From the NCBI RefSeq assembly GCF_028737265.1, contig NZ_JAQZAK010000004.1, positions 248,001-312,000 of the forward strand: a stretch of 64,000 bases of DNA, given 5' to 3'. Under the pieces are notes generated by a model. It ran no database searches and was not told where the DNA came from. It saw only the letters and a program-made list of their open reading frames with translations. How positions within the stretch are numbered: the first letter of the stretch is position 1; every line of letters starts with the position of its first letter. The position numbers and the translations under genes are program-made. The DNA is from Actinomycetospora callitridis. Lineage in GTDB: Bacteria; Actinomycetota; Actinomycetes; Mycobacteriales; Pseudonocardiaceae. Positions 24,107-32,336 of the stretch are shown in pieces.

Positions 24107-26908
24107 ATGCGGCGCTTCCGCCGGTCCCCTCCCCGCCGGCCCCTCGACGCGGTCGAGCTCGCGGAGGCGGCCGCCCTCGGTGATCTCGTCGCCGTCGTGT
24201 GCGTGCTCACCCGCCTGTTCCCGGTCGGCCCGATCGGCGTGGTCGTCGCGGCCTTCCCGCTGGCCGTGCTCTCGTCGCGGCGGCCCGGGCGTGCGGGGCC
24301 GGTCGGGGCGCTCGTCGCCGTGGTCGTCGCGTTCCTCGTCGCCGGCGTCGGTCCGGCGGGCACGGCGGCGTCCGCGGCGTCGCTGGGCTGGCTCGTCGGC
24401 GTCGGCGCGCGCCGCGGGTGGTCGACGGTGCGCACCGCGCTCACCGGCGTCGTCGCCCTCGCCGTGCCCACCTCGGTGGTCGGCACGGCGCTGCTCGCCG
24501 TGTTCCCCGCCTACCGGGAGCTGGTGCTCGACCAGCTGCGCACGTCGTGGAGCGGCCTGGCCCGCCTGCTGCGCGGCGGGCTGCCCGAGGTCGTCGCGGC
24601 CGGGGACCGGGCGGTGTGGGCGATCACCGACTACTGGTGGGTGACGCTGCCGGCGATCGCGGTGGTCAGCACCCTGTTCGGGGTGGCGGTCGCGGCGTGG
24701 ATCCTCGCGCGGCCGCTGCGCGCGGTGCAGCGCCTGCTGCCGACCGACCTCGCCGGCCGCCTGCCGACCGCCCGCGCGGGCGCGTCGGTGGCGCCGCTGC
24801 CGCTGCACCTGCGCGGGGTCGCGCTGCCGTCGGGGCCGCCGGTGGACCTGGACCTCGACGCCGGCCGGTTCGTCGTGGTCACCGGGCCGAACGGGGCCGG
24901 CAAGTCGACGCTCGGGCGCGTCGTCGCGGGGCGTCCGCCCGCCGAGGGCACGGTGATGCGTCCCGGCGAGGCCGGGCTCGGCGTCGTCGGCGGCACCGGG
25001 ATGGTGTTCCAGCGCCCCGACAGCCAGGTGCTGGGCGTGCGCGTCGCCGACGACCTGCGCTGGGGCCTGCCCTCCGGTCACCCCGTGCCGGTCGACGAGC
25101 TGCTCGCCCGGGTCGGCCTCGAGGGCGCCGGCGACCGCGAGACGGCGACGCTCTCGGGCGGCGAGCTGCAGCGTCTCGCCGTCGCGGCCCTGCTCGCGCG
25201 CTCCCCGGCCGTCGTCGTCAGCGACGAGAGCACGGCGATGCTCGACCCCGAGGGCCGCACCGAGGTCACCGACCTGCTGCGCAGCCTGACGCGCACCGAG
25301 GGCGTCGGGGTCCTGCACATCACCCACCACGACCCCGGCGAGGCCGACGCCGTGCTCGCACTCCCGGGCGTGCCGTCGCCGCCGGGGGCGGGCGGGGTGC
25401 CGTGGGGTCCGCCGCGCCCGCCGGCCGGCGGGTCGCTGCGCCTGCGGGGCGTCGACATCGTCCACGACGCCGGCACGCCGTGGCGCCGGCCCGTGCTCTC
25501 CGGGGTGGACCTCGACGTCCCGGCCGGGCGGATGGTGCTGCTCACCGGCCCGAACGGGGCGGGCAAGACGAGCCTCGCGTGGGTGCTCGCCGGCCTCGCG
25601 ACCCCGGCGCGCGGCACCGCGACGCTCGACGGCGCGCCGCTGCGCAACGGCCGCGCCGGCGCGCTGCTGGCCGTGCAGCACGCGCGCCCGGCGCTGCTGC
25701 GCCCCACCGTGGGCGAGGAGGTCGAGGACGCCGCCGGCGTCGGCCCGCGCACCGCCGACACGACCCTCGCCGCCCTGGGCCTCGACCCGGCGATCTACCG
25801 CGACCGATCCGTCGACGAGCTCTCGGGCGGCGAGCAGCGCCGGGTCCTGCTCGCCGGGCTGCTCGGCGCCGGGCCGCGGGTGCTCGTGCTCGACGAGCCG
25901 CTGGCCGGCCTCGACACGGACGCCGCGACGGCGGTGCGCGAGGCCCTGCGGGCGGCGCGGGCGGCGGGCACCACGCTGGTGGTGGTCACCCACGACATCG
26001 CGCCGCTGGCCGACCTCGGCGACGCGGTGCTGCGCGTCGAGGACGGGTCGGTGCACGGGCCGCCGGAGCTCGTGCGGCCGTCGAGCACCTCGTCCTCGTC
26101 CTCGTCCTCGTCCTCCTCCGAGCGGGAGCGCCGGCCCCGCGCCGTCGGCGCGGTGCGCACGCTGCCGGGGCCGTCGGTGCTGCACCGGACCTGGGTGGGC
26201 ACGAAGATCGCGGCGCTCGCAGGCACGGCGCTGGCGCTGTTCGTCGACCCGACCTGGCCGACCCTCGGCGCCGCCACCCTGCTCCTGGTCGTCGGGGCCG
26301 TCGCGGCGCGCCTGCCCCGCGGGGCCGTGCCGCGCCCGCCCCGGTGGCTGCTCCTCTGGCTGCCGGCGATCGTGCTGTCGACGCTCGGCACGCGCCCGCC
26401 GCTGGTCGACGTCCTGGGCACCGAGCTGAGCCTCGGCGGGCTCGAACGCGTGGTGCTCTTCCTCGGCACGACGCTCGTCTCGCTGCTGGGCGCGGCCCTG
26501 CTGATCGCGACGACCCCGCTCGGCGCGTTCCCGCCGTTGCTCGAGCGCCTGGCCCGGCTCGGGCGGCGCGTGCGGATCCCGCTGCGGACGCCGACGACGG
26601 CGATCGCGCTCGGGCTGCGCCTGGTGCCGCTGCTGCTCGCCGAGGGCCGGACGGCGTGGCTCCTGATCGCCCAGCGCCAACCGGTCGGGCGCGCGGTCAC
26701 GCCGGTGCGCGAGCAGGTGCGCACGGCCGTGCGCGCGGCGATGCAGGCGTGCGCGATGGCCACCCGGCGGGCGGCCGAGACGGGCGAGGCGATCACCGCC
26801 CGGGGCGGCCTGGGCGCCGTCGCCGGCCCGGACCAGCGCCCGGGGCGGCGGGACCTCGCCGTCCTCCTCGTCGTCGCCGCCGTCCTCGCTGTGGGGCTCT
26901 GGGTCTAG
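24107..26908 (+). CDS. Single-chain ECF-type transporter (S-A-A-T fusion)
   Basis: 933 aa carrying four predicted parts. Residues 1-230: hydrophobic S-like domain resembling DUF2232. About 235-430: ATPase 1 with Walker A GPNGAGKST (near 262), LSGGELQRL, SDESTAMLD, HITHHD. About 440-655: ATPase 2 with GPNGAGKTS (near 482), LSGGEQRRV, LDEPLAGLD, VVTHD. A poly-Ser hinge (660-673) is encoded by tandem tcctcg units. About 690-933: EcfT-like membrane domain ending with an AITARGGLG segment like the EcfT Ala-Arg-Gly coupling motif. ECF importers take up vitamins or metal ions; the substrate is unknown. Mycobacteria, from memory, split these parts over two genes. Confidence 0.85.
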   Translation: MRRFRRSPPRRPLDAVELAEAAALGDLVAVVCVLTRLFPVGPIGVVVAAFPLAVLSSRRPGRAGPVGALVAVVVAFLVAGVGPAGTAASAASLGWLVGVGARRGWSTVRTALTGVVALAVPTSVVGTALLAVFPAYRELVLDQLRTSWSGLARLLRGGLPEVVAAGDRAVWAITDYWWVTLPAIAVVSTLFGVAVAAWILARPLRAVQRLLPTDLAGRLPTARAGASVAPLPLHLRGVALPSGPPVDLDLDAGRFVVVTGPNGAGKSTLGRVVAGRPPAEGTVMRPGEAGLGVVGGTGMVFQRPDSQVLGVRVADDLRWGLPSGHPVPVDELLARVGLEGAGDRETATLSGGELQRLAVAALLARSPAVVVSDESTAMLDPEGRTEVTDLLRSLTRTEGVGVLHITHHDPGEADAVLALPGVPSPPGAGGVPWGPPRPPAGGSLRLRGVDIVHDAGTPWRRPVLSGVDLDVPAGRMVLLTGPNGAGKTSLAWVLAGLATPARGTATLDGAPLRNGRAGALLAVQHARPALLRPTVGEEVEDAAGVGPRTADTTLAALGLDPAIYRDRSVDELSGGEQRRVLLAGLLGAGPRVLVLDEPLAGLDTDAATAVREALRAARAAGTTLVVVTHDIAPLADLGDAVLRVEDGSVHGPPELVRPSSTSSSSSSSSSSERERRPRAVGAVRTLPGPSVLHRTWVGTKIAALAGTALALFVDPTWPTLGAATLLLVVGAVAARLPRGAVPRPPRWLLLWLPAIVLSTLGTRPPLVDVLGTELSLGGLERVVLFLGTTLVSLLGAALLIATTPLGAFPPLLERLARLGRRVRIPLRTPTTAIALGLRLVPLLLAEGRTAWLLIAQRQPVGRAVTPVREQVRTAVRAAMQACAMATRRAAETGEAITARGGLGAVAGPDQRPGRRDLAVLLVVAAVLAVGLWV

Positions 26909-26921
26909 GGGCGAGATGTCA

Positions 26922-26936
26922 GCGGCGTGGCGCCGC
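26922..26936. terminator. GC hairpin after the ECF transporter gene
   Basis: GCGGCG-TGG-CGCCGC lies 14 bp after the transporter stop and 31 bp before the cobK stop on the other strand. A short perfect stem in a convergent gap suggests a terminator, without a T-run. Confidence 0.4.
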
Positions 26937-26966
26937 AGACGGTGAGTGTCCGTGTTCTCCCGTCGA

Positions 26967-27677
26967 TCACAGGCGCTCGAGGACCTCGTCCACGGAGCCC
27001 ACCGACGTCACGCCCTCCGGCAGGGGCGGGCGGTCGACCAGCACCACGGGCAGGGACCGCTCGCGGGCCGCGACGAGCTTGGCCTCCGTGGCGCCGCCGG
27101 AGTCCTTCGCGACGACGACCGTGATCGCGTGGCGGTCGAGCAGGGCGCGCTCGTCGGCGAGCGAGAAGGGACCGCGGGCCAGCAGGAGCTCGGCGTGTGG
27201 TGGCAGCACCGCAGGCGCCTCGATCGCGCGCACGAGGAACCACGCGTCGACGTCGACGAACGCCCCGACGCCCTGGCGGCCGGTCGCGAGCAGGACCCGC
27301 GCACCGACAGGGATGGCCGCGGCCGCCGCCGTCAGCGAGGGCACCCGCGTCCAGCGGTCCCCCGGGGCCTCGGTCCACCCCGGACGACGCAGCACGATCA
27401 GCGGCGTCCCGGCGAGCGACGCCGCGGCGGCCGCGTGCTCGGTCATCGTCGCCGCGAACGGGTGGGTCGCGTCGACCAGCACGTCGACGTCCGCCAACGC
27501 GTCGGCCAGCCCGGCGACCCCGCCGAAGCCGCCGGTCCGGACCTCGCCGACCGGCAGGCGGGGGTGGCGGGTGCGGCCGGCGAGGGACGTGGTGACGTCG
27601 AGACCCCGCGCGGCCAGCTCGGCCGCCAGCGACCGCGCCTCCGCCGTCCCCCCGAGCACGAGGACCCGGCGCGTCAT
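26967..27677 (-). CDS. cobK: Precorrin-6A reductase CobK
   Basis: NADPH-dependent reductase of the corrin ring, precorrin-6A to precorrin-6B. 236 aa. Rossmann start RRVLVLGGTAEARSLAAEL, DATHPFAATMTEHA and LLARGPFSLADERALL, then VVAKDSGGATEAKLVAA, all family landmarks. ATG 27677. It is downstream of cobM on the same strand but separated by 83 bp holding a dispersed repeat, so it may be a weaker member of the cobL-cobM-cobK unit. Confidence 0.95.
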   Translation of the reverse strand: MTRRVLVLGGTAEARSLAAELAARGLDVTTSLAGRTRHPRLPVGEVRTGGFGGVAGLADALADVDVLVDATHPFAATMTEHAAAAASLAGTPLIVLRRPGWTEAPGDRWTRVPSLTAAAAAIPVGARVLLATGRQGVGAFVDVDAWFLVRAIEAPAVLPPHAELLLARGPFSLADERALLDRHAITVVVAKDSGGATEAKLVAARERSLPVVLVDRPPLPEGVTSVGSVDEVLERL

Positions 27678-27695
27678 GGAGAGCCCGCGACGTAC

Positions 27696-27748
27696 CGGTG
27701 AAGGGCGCCCCCCCGCCGCTCCATCCGGCCGAAGGTGCCCTTCGCGCG
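27696..27748 (-). repeat. Dispersed repeat C, copy 1 (cobM-cobK gap)
   Basis: On the minus strand it begins CGCGCGAAGGGCACC, continues TCGGCCG and TGGAG, and closes with GCGCCCTTCAC, so its ends are inverted (GAAGGGC/GCCCTTC). About 27 of the first 30 bases match the region beginning at 37941, after the P450 gene. Confidence 0.65.
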
Positions 27749-27760
27749 AGACCCGGCGCC

Positions 27761-28504
27761 TCACGGCCGGGCGCGGGTGGCCGAGTAGAGGTGTGACTCG
27801 TCGCCGCCGGAGGTCCCGACCACCGCCCCCACCACGATCACCGCGGTCCGGCGGACGTCCGCGGCGGCGACCTGCTCGGCGATGTCGGCGAGCGTGCCGC
27901 GCAGGACCACCTCGTCGTCACGGGACGCCCGCGCGACGACGGCGACGGGCTCCGAGGGCGGCCTGTGCCTCAGGAGCGCGTCCACCACCGAGGCGCACCG
28001 CTGCACGGCCAGGTGCAGCACGAGCGTCCCGCCGGCCGCGGCCCACACGTCGAGCGACTCCCCCGGCGGCATCGGCGTCGCGTTGGCGGCGTCGCGGGTG
28101 AGCACCACGGACTGGCCGACGCCGGGGACGGTCAGCTCGGTGCGCAGCGCCGCCGCCGCCGCGGCGAAGGCCGGCACGCCCGGCACGATCTCCCACGGCA
28201 CGCCGGCGGCGTCGAGACGACGGGTCTGCTCGGCGACCGCGGAGAACACCGAGGGGTCCCCGGAGCACAGGCGCGCGACGTCGTGGCCCGCCTCGTGCGC
28301 GGCGACGAGCTCGGCGGTGATCTCGTCGAGGGTCATGCGGGCGGTGTCCACCCGGTGCGCCCCCGGTGGGCACTGCCCGAGCAGCTCCTCGGGCACCAGT
28401 GAGCCGGCGTAGAGGCACACCGGGCTGGTGGCCAGGGCGCGCAGGCCGCGCACGGTGATGAGGTCGGGCGCGCCCGGCCCGGCGCCGACGAAGCGGACGG
28501 TCAC
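27761..28504 (-). CDS. cobM: Precorrin-4 C11-methyltransferase CobM
   Basis: SAM-dependent methylase of ring carbon C11, converting precorrin-4 to precorrin-5. 247 aa. VRFVGAGPGAPDLITVRGLRAL, LYAGSLVPEEL, RLCSGDPSVFSAVAEQ and EIVPGVPAFAAAAAAL, LTRDAANATPMP are diagnostic. GTG 28504 overlaps the stop of cobL by 4 nt, so the pair is coupled. Confidence 0.96.
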   Translation of the reverse strand: MTVRFVGAGPGAPDLITVRGLRALATSPVCLYAGSLVPEELLGQCPPGAHRVDTARMTLDEITAELVAAHEAGHDVARLCSGDPSVFSAVAEQTRRLDAAGVPWEIVPGVPAFAAAAAALRTELTVPGVGQSVVLTRDAANATPMPPGESLDVWAAAGGTLVLHLAVQRCASVVDALLRHRPPSEPVAVVARASRDDEVVLRGTLADIAEQVAAADVRRTAVIVVGAVVGTSGGDESHLYSATRARP

Positions 28505-29706
28505 GCGGAGGGGTCCTTCCGGTGGATCAGTTGGGTCACGCCGGCCAGGGCCCGCCACGCCGAGAAGCGGCCGACGGGCTCGGCGCGCTGGATGCCGATC
28601 CGCCGCAGCGCCCCGCCGTGCGCGGTGCGGAACGCGGCGAGCGCCGCCTCGCCCTCGACGGTGACGGCGTTGGCCACCAGCCGCCCGCCGGGACGCAGCG
28701 CCGAGTGCGCCGCCTCCAGCATCCCGGGCACCGAGACCCCGCCGCCGACGAACACCGCGTCCGGCGTCCCGAGGTCGGCGAGCACGTCCGGCGCCCGCCC
28801 GAGGACGACGCGCAGCCCCGGCACCCCGAGCGTCGCGGCGTTGGCGCGGATGCGGGCCGCGCGGTCCTCCCGCACCTCGACCGTCAGGGCCCGGCACGCC
28901 GGGTGGTGGCGCATCCACTCGATGCCGACGCTGCCCGCCCCGCCGCCGACGTCCCACAGCAGCGCGCCCGGCACCGGACGCAGCGCGGCGACGGACAGGG
29001 CCCGGACCTCGGCCTTCGTGAGCTGACCGTCGTGGGAGTACGCGTCGTCGGGCAGGCCCGGCGCGCGCCCGAGCAGCGGGTCCTCGGGCAGGTCCGGGCA
29101 GGTCACGGCGACGACGGCCAACGGGTCGCCGGGCGGGTGGACCCAGCCCGCGGCGTGGCCGTCGACCCGGCTCTCCCCCGGCCCGCCGAGGGACCCGAGC
29201 ACCGTCATCGTCGCGGCGCCGTAGCCCCACGACGTGAGCGACTCGGCCAGCGTCTTCGGGGCGTCGCCGTCGGGCACGAGCACGAGCAGGCGCCGGCGGG
29301 GGGCCAGCGCGGCGCGGACGGCCTCCGGCGGGCGGCCGACCGTCGAGAGCACCTCGACGTCCTGCGCGGCCCAGCCCAGGCGCGCGCACGCCAGCGCGAG
29401 CGACGACGGCGCCGGGTGGACGGCCGCCGTCGGATCGAGGGCGAGCACCGCGGACCCGATCCCGTAGAACGTCGGGTCGCCGCTGGCGAGCACGACGAGC
29501 GCCCGGCCGGCGTGCTCGTCGAGCAGCCCGGGCAGCGCGGGCATCAGCGGCGAGGGCCAGGTGGCGTGCGACGCGGACAGCGGGGGCAGCAGGGCGAGCT
29601 GACGGGGCGCGCCGAGGACGACGTCGGCGGCCTCGAGCGCCGCCCGGGCGGGCTCCCCCAGCCCCGGCCACCCCTCGGCTCCGATGCCGACCACCGTCAC
29701 GGTCAC
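28501..29706 (-). CDS. cobL: Precorrin-6Y C5,15-methyltransferase (decarboxylating) CobL
   Basis: Bifunctional enzyme of 401 aa adding methyls at C5 and C15 and decarboxylating ring C acetate. N-terminal CbiE-like half: VVGIGAEGWPGLGEPARAAL, VVLASGDPTFYGIGS. C-terminal CbiT-like half from about 215: LTKAEVRALSVAAL, LLWDVGGGAGSVGIEWM, AVFVGGGVS, LVANAVTVEGEAAL. GTG 29706 with GAGGTG upstream. First gene of the cobL-cobM(-cobK) unit. Confidence 0.96.
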   Translation of the reverse strand: MTVTVVGIGAEGWPGLGEPARAALEAADVVLGAPRQLALLPPLSASHATWPSPLMPALPGLLDEHAGRALVVLASGDPTFYGIGSAVLALDPTAAVHPAPSSLALACARLGWAAQDVEVLSTVGRPPEAVRAALAPRRRLLVLVPDGDAPKTLAESLTSWGYGAATMTVLGSLGGPGESRVDGHAAGWVHPPGDPLAVVAVTCPDLPEDPLLGRAPGLPDDAYSHDGQLTKAEVRALSVAALRPVPGALLWDVGGGAGSVGIEWMRHHPACRALTVEVREDRAARIRANAATLGVPGLRVVLGRAPDVLADLGTPDAVFVGGGVSVPGMLEAAHSALRPGGRLVANAVTVEGEAALAAFRTAHGGALRRIGIQRAEPVGRFSAWRALAGVTQLIHRKDPSA

Positions 29707-29768
29707 CGCGACACCTCATCACGGACCGGGACCCTCCCGGGCTGGGAGCCTCGTCACCCCCGTGCGAC

Positions 29769-30494
29769 TCAGCCCGGGGTGTAGCGCAGGCCCGTCATCG
29801 TCAGCACGGTGCGGTCGCGGTCGTCGCGCAGCAGCGCGCGCCCGCTGCGCAGGCGGCGCCCGTCGTGCTCGACCTCGACCTCGGTGCGCACGGTGCTCCC
29901 GTCGGCGGGGACGGCGCGCAGGAACGTCGCCGTCGCCTCGTCGGGCGGCCCGCCGAGCGCGTCGGCGAGGGCGCGGGCGGGCAGCGAGGCCAGAGCGCCG
30001 CCCTGCACCACGCGGGCGTGGTTCACGGCCTCCGGGTCGGGGGCGGCGCCCTCGCCCACCAGCGTGTGGGGCGCCCGCGCGGTCGGCGACCAGTCCGGGG
30101 TCGCCGTCCGGTACTCGGCGGCCTGCTCGTCGCGCAGCACGGCGTTGCGGCCGTGGGCCCGCGCCAGCGTCCGCCCGTCGTCGTCGGTGATCACCGCGGT
30201 GCTCAGCGCCACCTCGGGATCGCGCTCGTCGAGGCACCCGACGGCGTGCAGCGTCCCGGCGACGTCGTCCCGCGCGACGACGTGCAGCGTGAGGCGCAGC
30301 GTGGTGATCCGCTCGCCGGCCGCGAGCGTGCTGGTGACGGCGAGCCCGGAGACGAAGTCGCCGAGCAGCCAGAGCGCACCGTCGACATCCCCGTCCGGAG
30401 CCGGCATGTCGGCCTCGGCCCGTCCCGGCTCGATCGCGCGGAGCCGCGCACCGACGGCGGCGTGGACGGGCGCGAGAGGGACGTCCTCCGCCAC
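29769..30494 (-). CDS. PaaI-like/two-hotdog thioesterase family protein
   Basis: About 241 aa. Two hotdog-like halves are suggested: a first one with DGALWLLGDFVSGLAVTST and RITTLRLTLHVVARD, and a second with NHARVVQGGALASLPARALADAL followed by an alternating-strand segment. PaaI/acyl-CoA thioesterase-like proteins hydrolyse acyl-CoAs; no catalytic residue is certain. GTG 30494 is the first conventional start. The frame is open back to a CTG at 30545 that overlaps the SDR stop (CTGA), so a 17-residue longer form is possible. Probably coexpressed with the upstream SDR. Confidence 0.65.
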   Translation of the reverse strand: MAEDVPLAPVHAAVGARLRAIEPGRAEADMPAPDGDVDGALWLLGDFVSGLAVTSTLAAGERITTLRLTLHVVARDDVAGTLHAVGCLDERDPEVALSTAVITDDDGRTLARAHGRNAVLRDEQAAEYRTATPDWSPTARAPHTLVGEGAAPDPEAVNHARVVQGGALASLPARALADALGGPPDEATATFLRAVPADGSTVRTEVEVEHDGRRLRSGRALLRDDRDRTVLTMTGLRYTPG

Positions 30495-30541
30495 GCAGCG
30501 CCGCAGGACGCCCAGCGGCGTCTCGTCGGCGGTGGGCGTGC

Positions 30542-31450
30542 TCAGGAGTGTGCCCCGGCCCGGATGTGGGGCGTGACGCCCGTCAGCTCCGACGCGAGGT
30601 CCCACAGGCGCGCCTGGACCTCGCGGTCGTGCGACGCCACCGTCGAGCCCACCGGGACCGGCGGCCCCGCGATCTCCTGGAACCCGCTCGGGCCGATGAA
30701 GGTGCCGCCGGGCAGGTCGGGCATCGTCGCGGCGTAGAGCGTCGGCTGGGCGCCCGACTCCGGGCCCTGCGCGATCACCTTGTTCATCAGGCCCATCGCG
30801 GCGTCCTGCACCGACTCGGTACGGCTCTGCAGGTTGGTCGCGCTGTAGCCGGGGTGCGCGGCCATCGACCGCAGCGGGGAGCCGGCCGCGACGAACCGGT
30901 GCTCGAGCTCGTAGGCGAACATCAGGTCGGCGAGCTTGGACTGCCCGTAGGCGAACCAGCGCTGGTAGCGGCGGCGGCGCCAGTTCAGGTCGGAGAGGTC
31001 GATGCTGCCGAGCCGGTGCGCGACGCTCGAGAGCGTCACGACGCGGTCGCTGATCACGTCGAGCAGCAGGCCCGTCAGCGCGAAGTGCCCGAGGAAGTTC
31101 GTCCCGACCTGCATCTCGAACCCGTCGGCGGTGCGCCGCTCCGGGATCGCCATGAGGCCGGCGTTGTTGATGAGCACGTCGACGGGGCCGTCGAGCTCGG
31201 CGACGAAGGCGCGCACCGAGGACAGGTCGGCGAGGTCGAGCCGGCGGACCTCGGTGCTGCCGGGGGCGTCCACGCCGATCTCCGTTGCGGCCTGCGCGCC
31301 CTTCTCGGTGTCCCGGACCGCGAGGACCACGTGGGCGCCGGCGCGGACGAGCGCACGGGACGCCTCGAGGCCGATGCCCGAGTTCGCACCGGTGACGACG
31401 AATGTCCGTCCGGTCTGGTTTCCGATGTCTGCAGGAGTCCACGCGGCCAT
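30542..31450 (-). CDS. Short-chain dehydrogenase/reductase
   Basis: 302-aa classical SDR close to retinol-dehydrogenase/protochlorophyllide-reductase-like members: FVVTGANSGIGLEAS (TGxxxGxG), LINNAGLM (NNAG), active-site WFAYGQSKLADL (YxxxK), and MAAHPGYSATNLQ. NAD(P)-dependent redox of an alcohol/ketone pair; substrate unknown. ATG 31450 follows CGGGAG. Stop overlaps the next frame's CTG. It lies 40 bp downstream of the hydrolase gene end on the same strand. Confidence 0.9.
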   Translation of the reverse strand: MAAWTPADIGNQTGRTFVVTGANSGIGLEASRALVRAGAHVVLAVRDTEKGAQAATEIGVDAPGSTEVRRLDLADLSSVRAFVAELDGPVDVLINNAGLMAIPERRTADGFEMQVGTNFLGHFALTGLLLDVISDRVVTLSSVAHRLGSIDLSDLNWRRRRYQRWFAYGQSKLADLMFAYELEHRFVAAGSPLRSMAAHPGYSATNLQSRTESVQDAAMGLMNKVIAQGPESGAQPTLYAATMPDLPGGTFIGPSGFQEIAGPPVPVGSTVASHDREVQARLWDLASELTGVTPHIRAGAHS

Positions 31451-31490
31451 GTGGCTCCCGTGCCCGGCGTACGGGTGGCCGAAACGGTGG

Positions 31491-32219
31491 TCACCGTCGC
31501 ACGAGGACCTCGGCGAGGTGCCGGTAGACCTCGACGTTGACACCCAGCCCGACGTGGCTGCCGCGGACCTCGAGCGCCTCGGCGTCCTCCGGGCGGCACG
31601 CCGAGGGCCGCACGATCCCGTCCTGCCCGCTCCAGATGGCGACGACGGGCGGGGCCGCGGGCGCGACGAGGTCGGCCCCGAACGGGCACGGGCAGCGCAC
31701 GGTGAGGCAGAGCGGACGGTGCGGGCGCACCACGTTCTGCGCGACCCGGGCCCCGCTCACCGCGGCCAGGGTCAGCACCGAGGCGTCGAGCTGCGAGGCC
31801 AGCGGGCTGCCGAGCGCGACCACCCGGCGGACCAGCGATGGGCTCCGGGACGCGAGTGCGCGGGCGAGCAGGCCGCCCCGGCTGTGCCCGATGATCGTCA
31901 CGGGCGCCCCGGCGCGGTCGGCGACCTCGGCGAGGCGCCGGTCGAGGCGGCGCACCGCGGCCTCCGAGCAGTCGACGTTCCAGGCGATGCCCGAGCGGTA
32001 GGAGCGGTGGCCGATGCGCCGTAGCCAGTCGTGCAGGACGGTGAGCGTGACGTCCCCGGCGAGGAACCCCGGCACGAGCAGCACCGGCGCGCCGTCGCCG
32101 TGCGGGACGTCGTGCCCGCGCCAGGTGTCGCTGACCAACAGACGCGCCAGCTCGAGGTGCACCCGCGCCTCGCCGAACGGACGACCCCACCAGCGCAGCG
32201 GGGGCGGGAGCTCGGCCAC
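31491..32219 (-). CDS. Alpha/beta hydrolase (lipase/PGAP1-like)
   Basis: 242 aa. PVLLVPGFLAGDVTLTVLHDWL supplies the oxyanion segment, IGHSRGGLLARALA the nucleophile elbow (G-H-S-R-G), WSGQDGIV the acid and VRGSHVGLG the His, so the triad is complete. Four Cys near residues 178-186 (CLTVRCPCP) are unusual. GTG 32219 is chosen because a TAGGGT -10 (32227-32232) lies 7 bp upstream, implying a leaderless message; the frame further up only reads through palindromic repeats. Esterase or lipase of unknown substrate. Confidence 0.82.
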   Translation of the reverse strand: MAELPPPLRWWGRPFGEARVHLELARLLVSDTWRGHDVPHGDGAPVLLVPGFLAGDVTLTVLHDWLRRIGHRSYRSGIAWNVDCSEAAVRRLDRRLAEVADRAGAPVTIIGHSRGGLLARALASRSPSLVRRVVALGSPLASQLDASVLTLAAVSGARVAQNVVRPHRPLCLTVRCPCPFGADLVAPAAPPVVAIWSGQDGIVRPSACRPEDAEALEVRGSHVGLGVNVEVYRHLAEVLVRR

Positions 32220-32226
32220 ATCCTCG

Positions 32227-32232
32227 ACCCTA
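32227..32232 (-). promoter_or_regulatory. Leaderless -10 of the hydrolase gene
   Basis: Minus-strand TAGGGT followed by 7 bp and the GTG start. The would-be -35 zone is occupied by the perfect palindrome at 32232-32275, so that structure could also serve as an operator. Confidence 0.45.
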
Positions 32233-32275
32233 CGTGCGTGATCTTCTGAGCTATAGCTCAGAAGATCACGCACGT
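32232..32275. repeat. 40-bp palindrome, copy 3 (44-bp perfect dyad)
   Basis: A 44-bp perfect palindrome without a loop, centre CTATAG. The inner 40 bp (32234-32273) begin GTGCGTGATCTTC and end with the exact complement, with the same GTG...CAC ends and size as the other copies. It stands directly upstream of the hydrolase promoter. Confidence 0.85.
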
Positions 32276-32296
32276 GGGGGGCCGGGCAGCCGCTAC

Positions 32297-32336
32297 GTGA
32301 GCGGAATTCACCGCGATAGCCGTGAATTCCGCTCAC
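32297..32336. repeat. 40-bp palindrome, copy 4 (3' end of DUF418 gene)
   Basis: Arms GTGAGCGGAATTCAC and its complement around a 10-nt centre. It differs from the copy at 13804 at only two positions when read on the minus strand. The DUF418 reading frame runs into it and ends at a TGA inside. Confidence 0.85.

Noticed and set aside
26083-26121. Frameshift or assembly slip in the poly-Ser tract of the ECF gene
   Set aside because: The frame continues cleanly into a well-formed membrane domain with no overlapping start, so it is read as a linker.
23951-26680. 909-codon minus-strand frame opposite the ECF transporter
   Set aside because: Composition R/A/G/Q/H with no fold signal; the plus strand has two complete ABC ATPases.
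31491-32336. Longer hydrolase starting at 32336
   Set aside because: The added 39 residues are read from two palindromes; a leaderless promoter supports GTG 32219.
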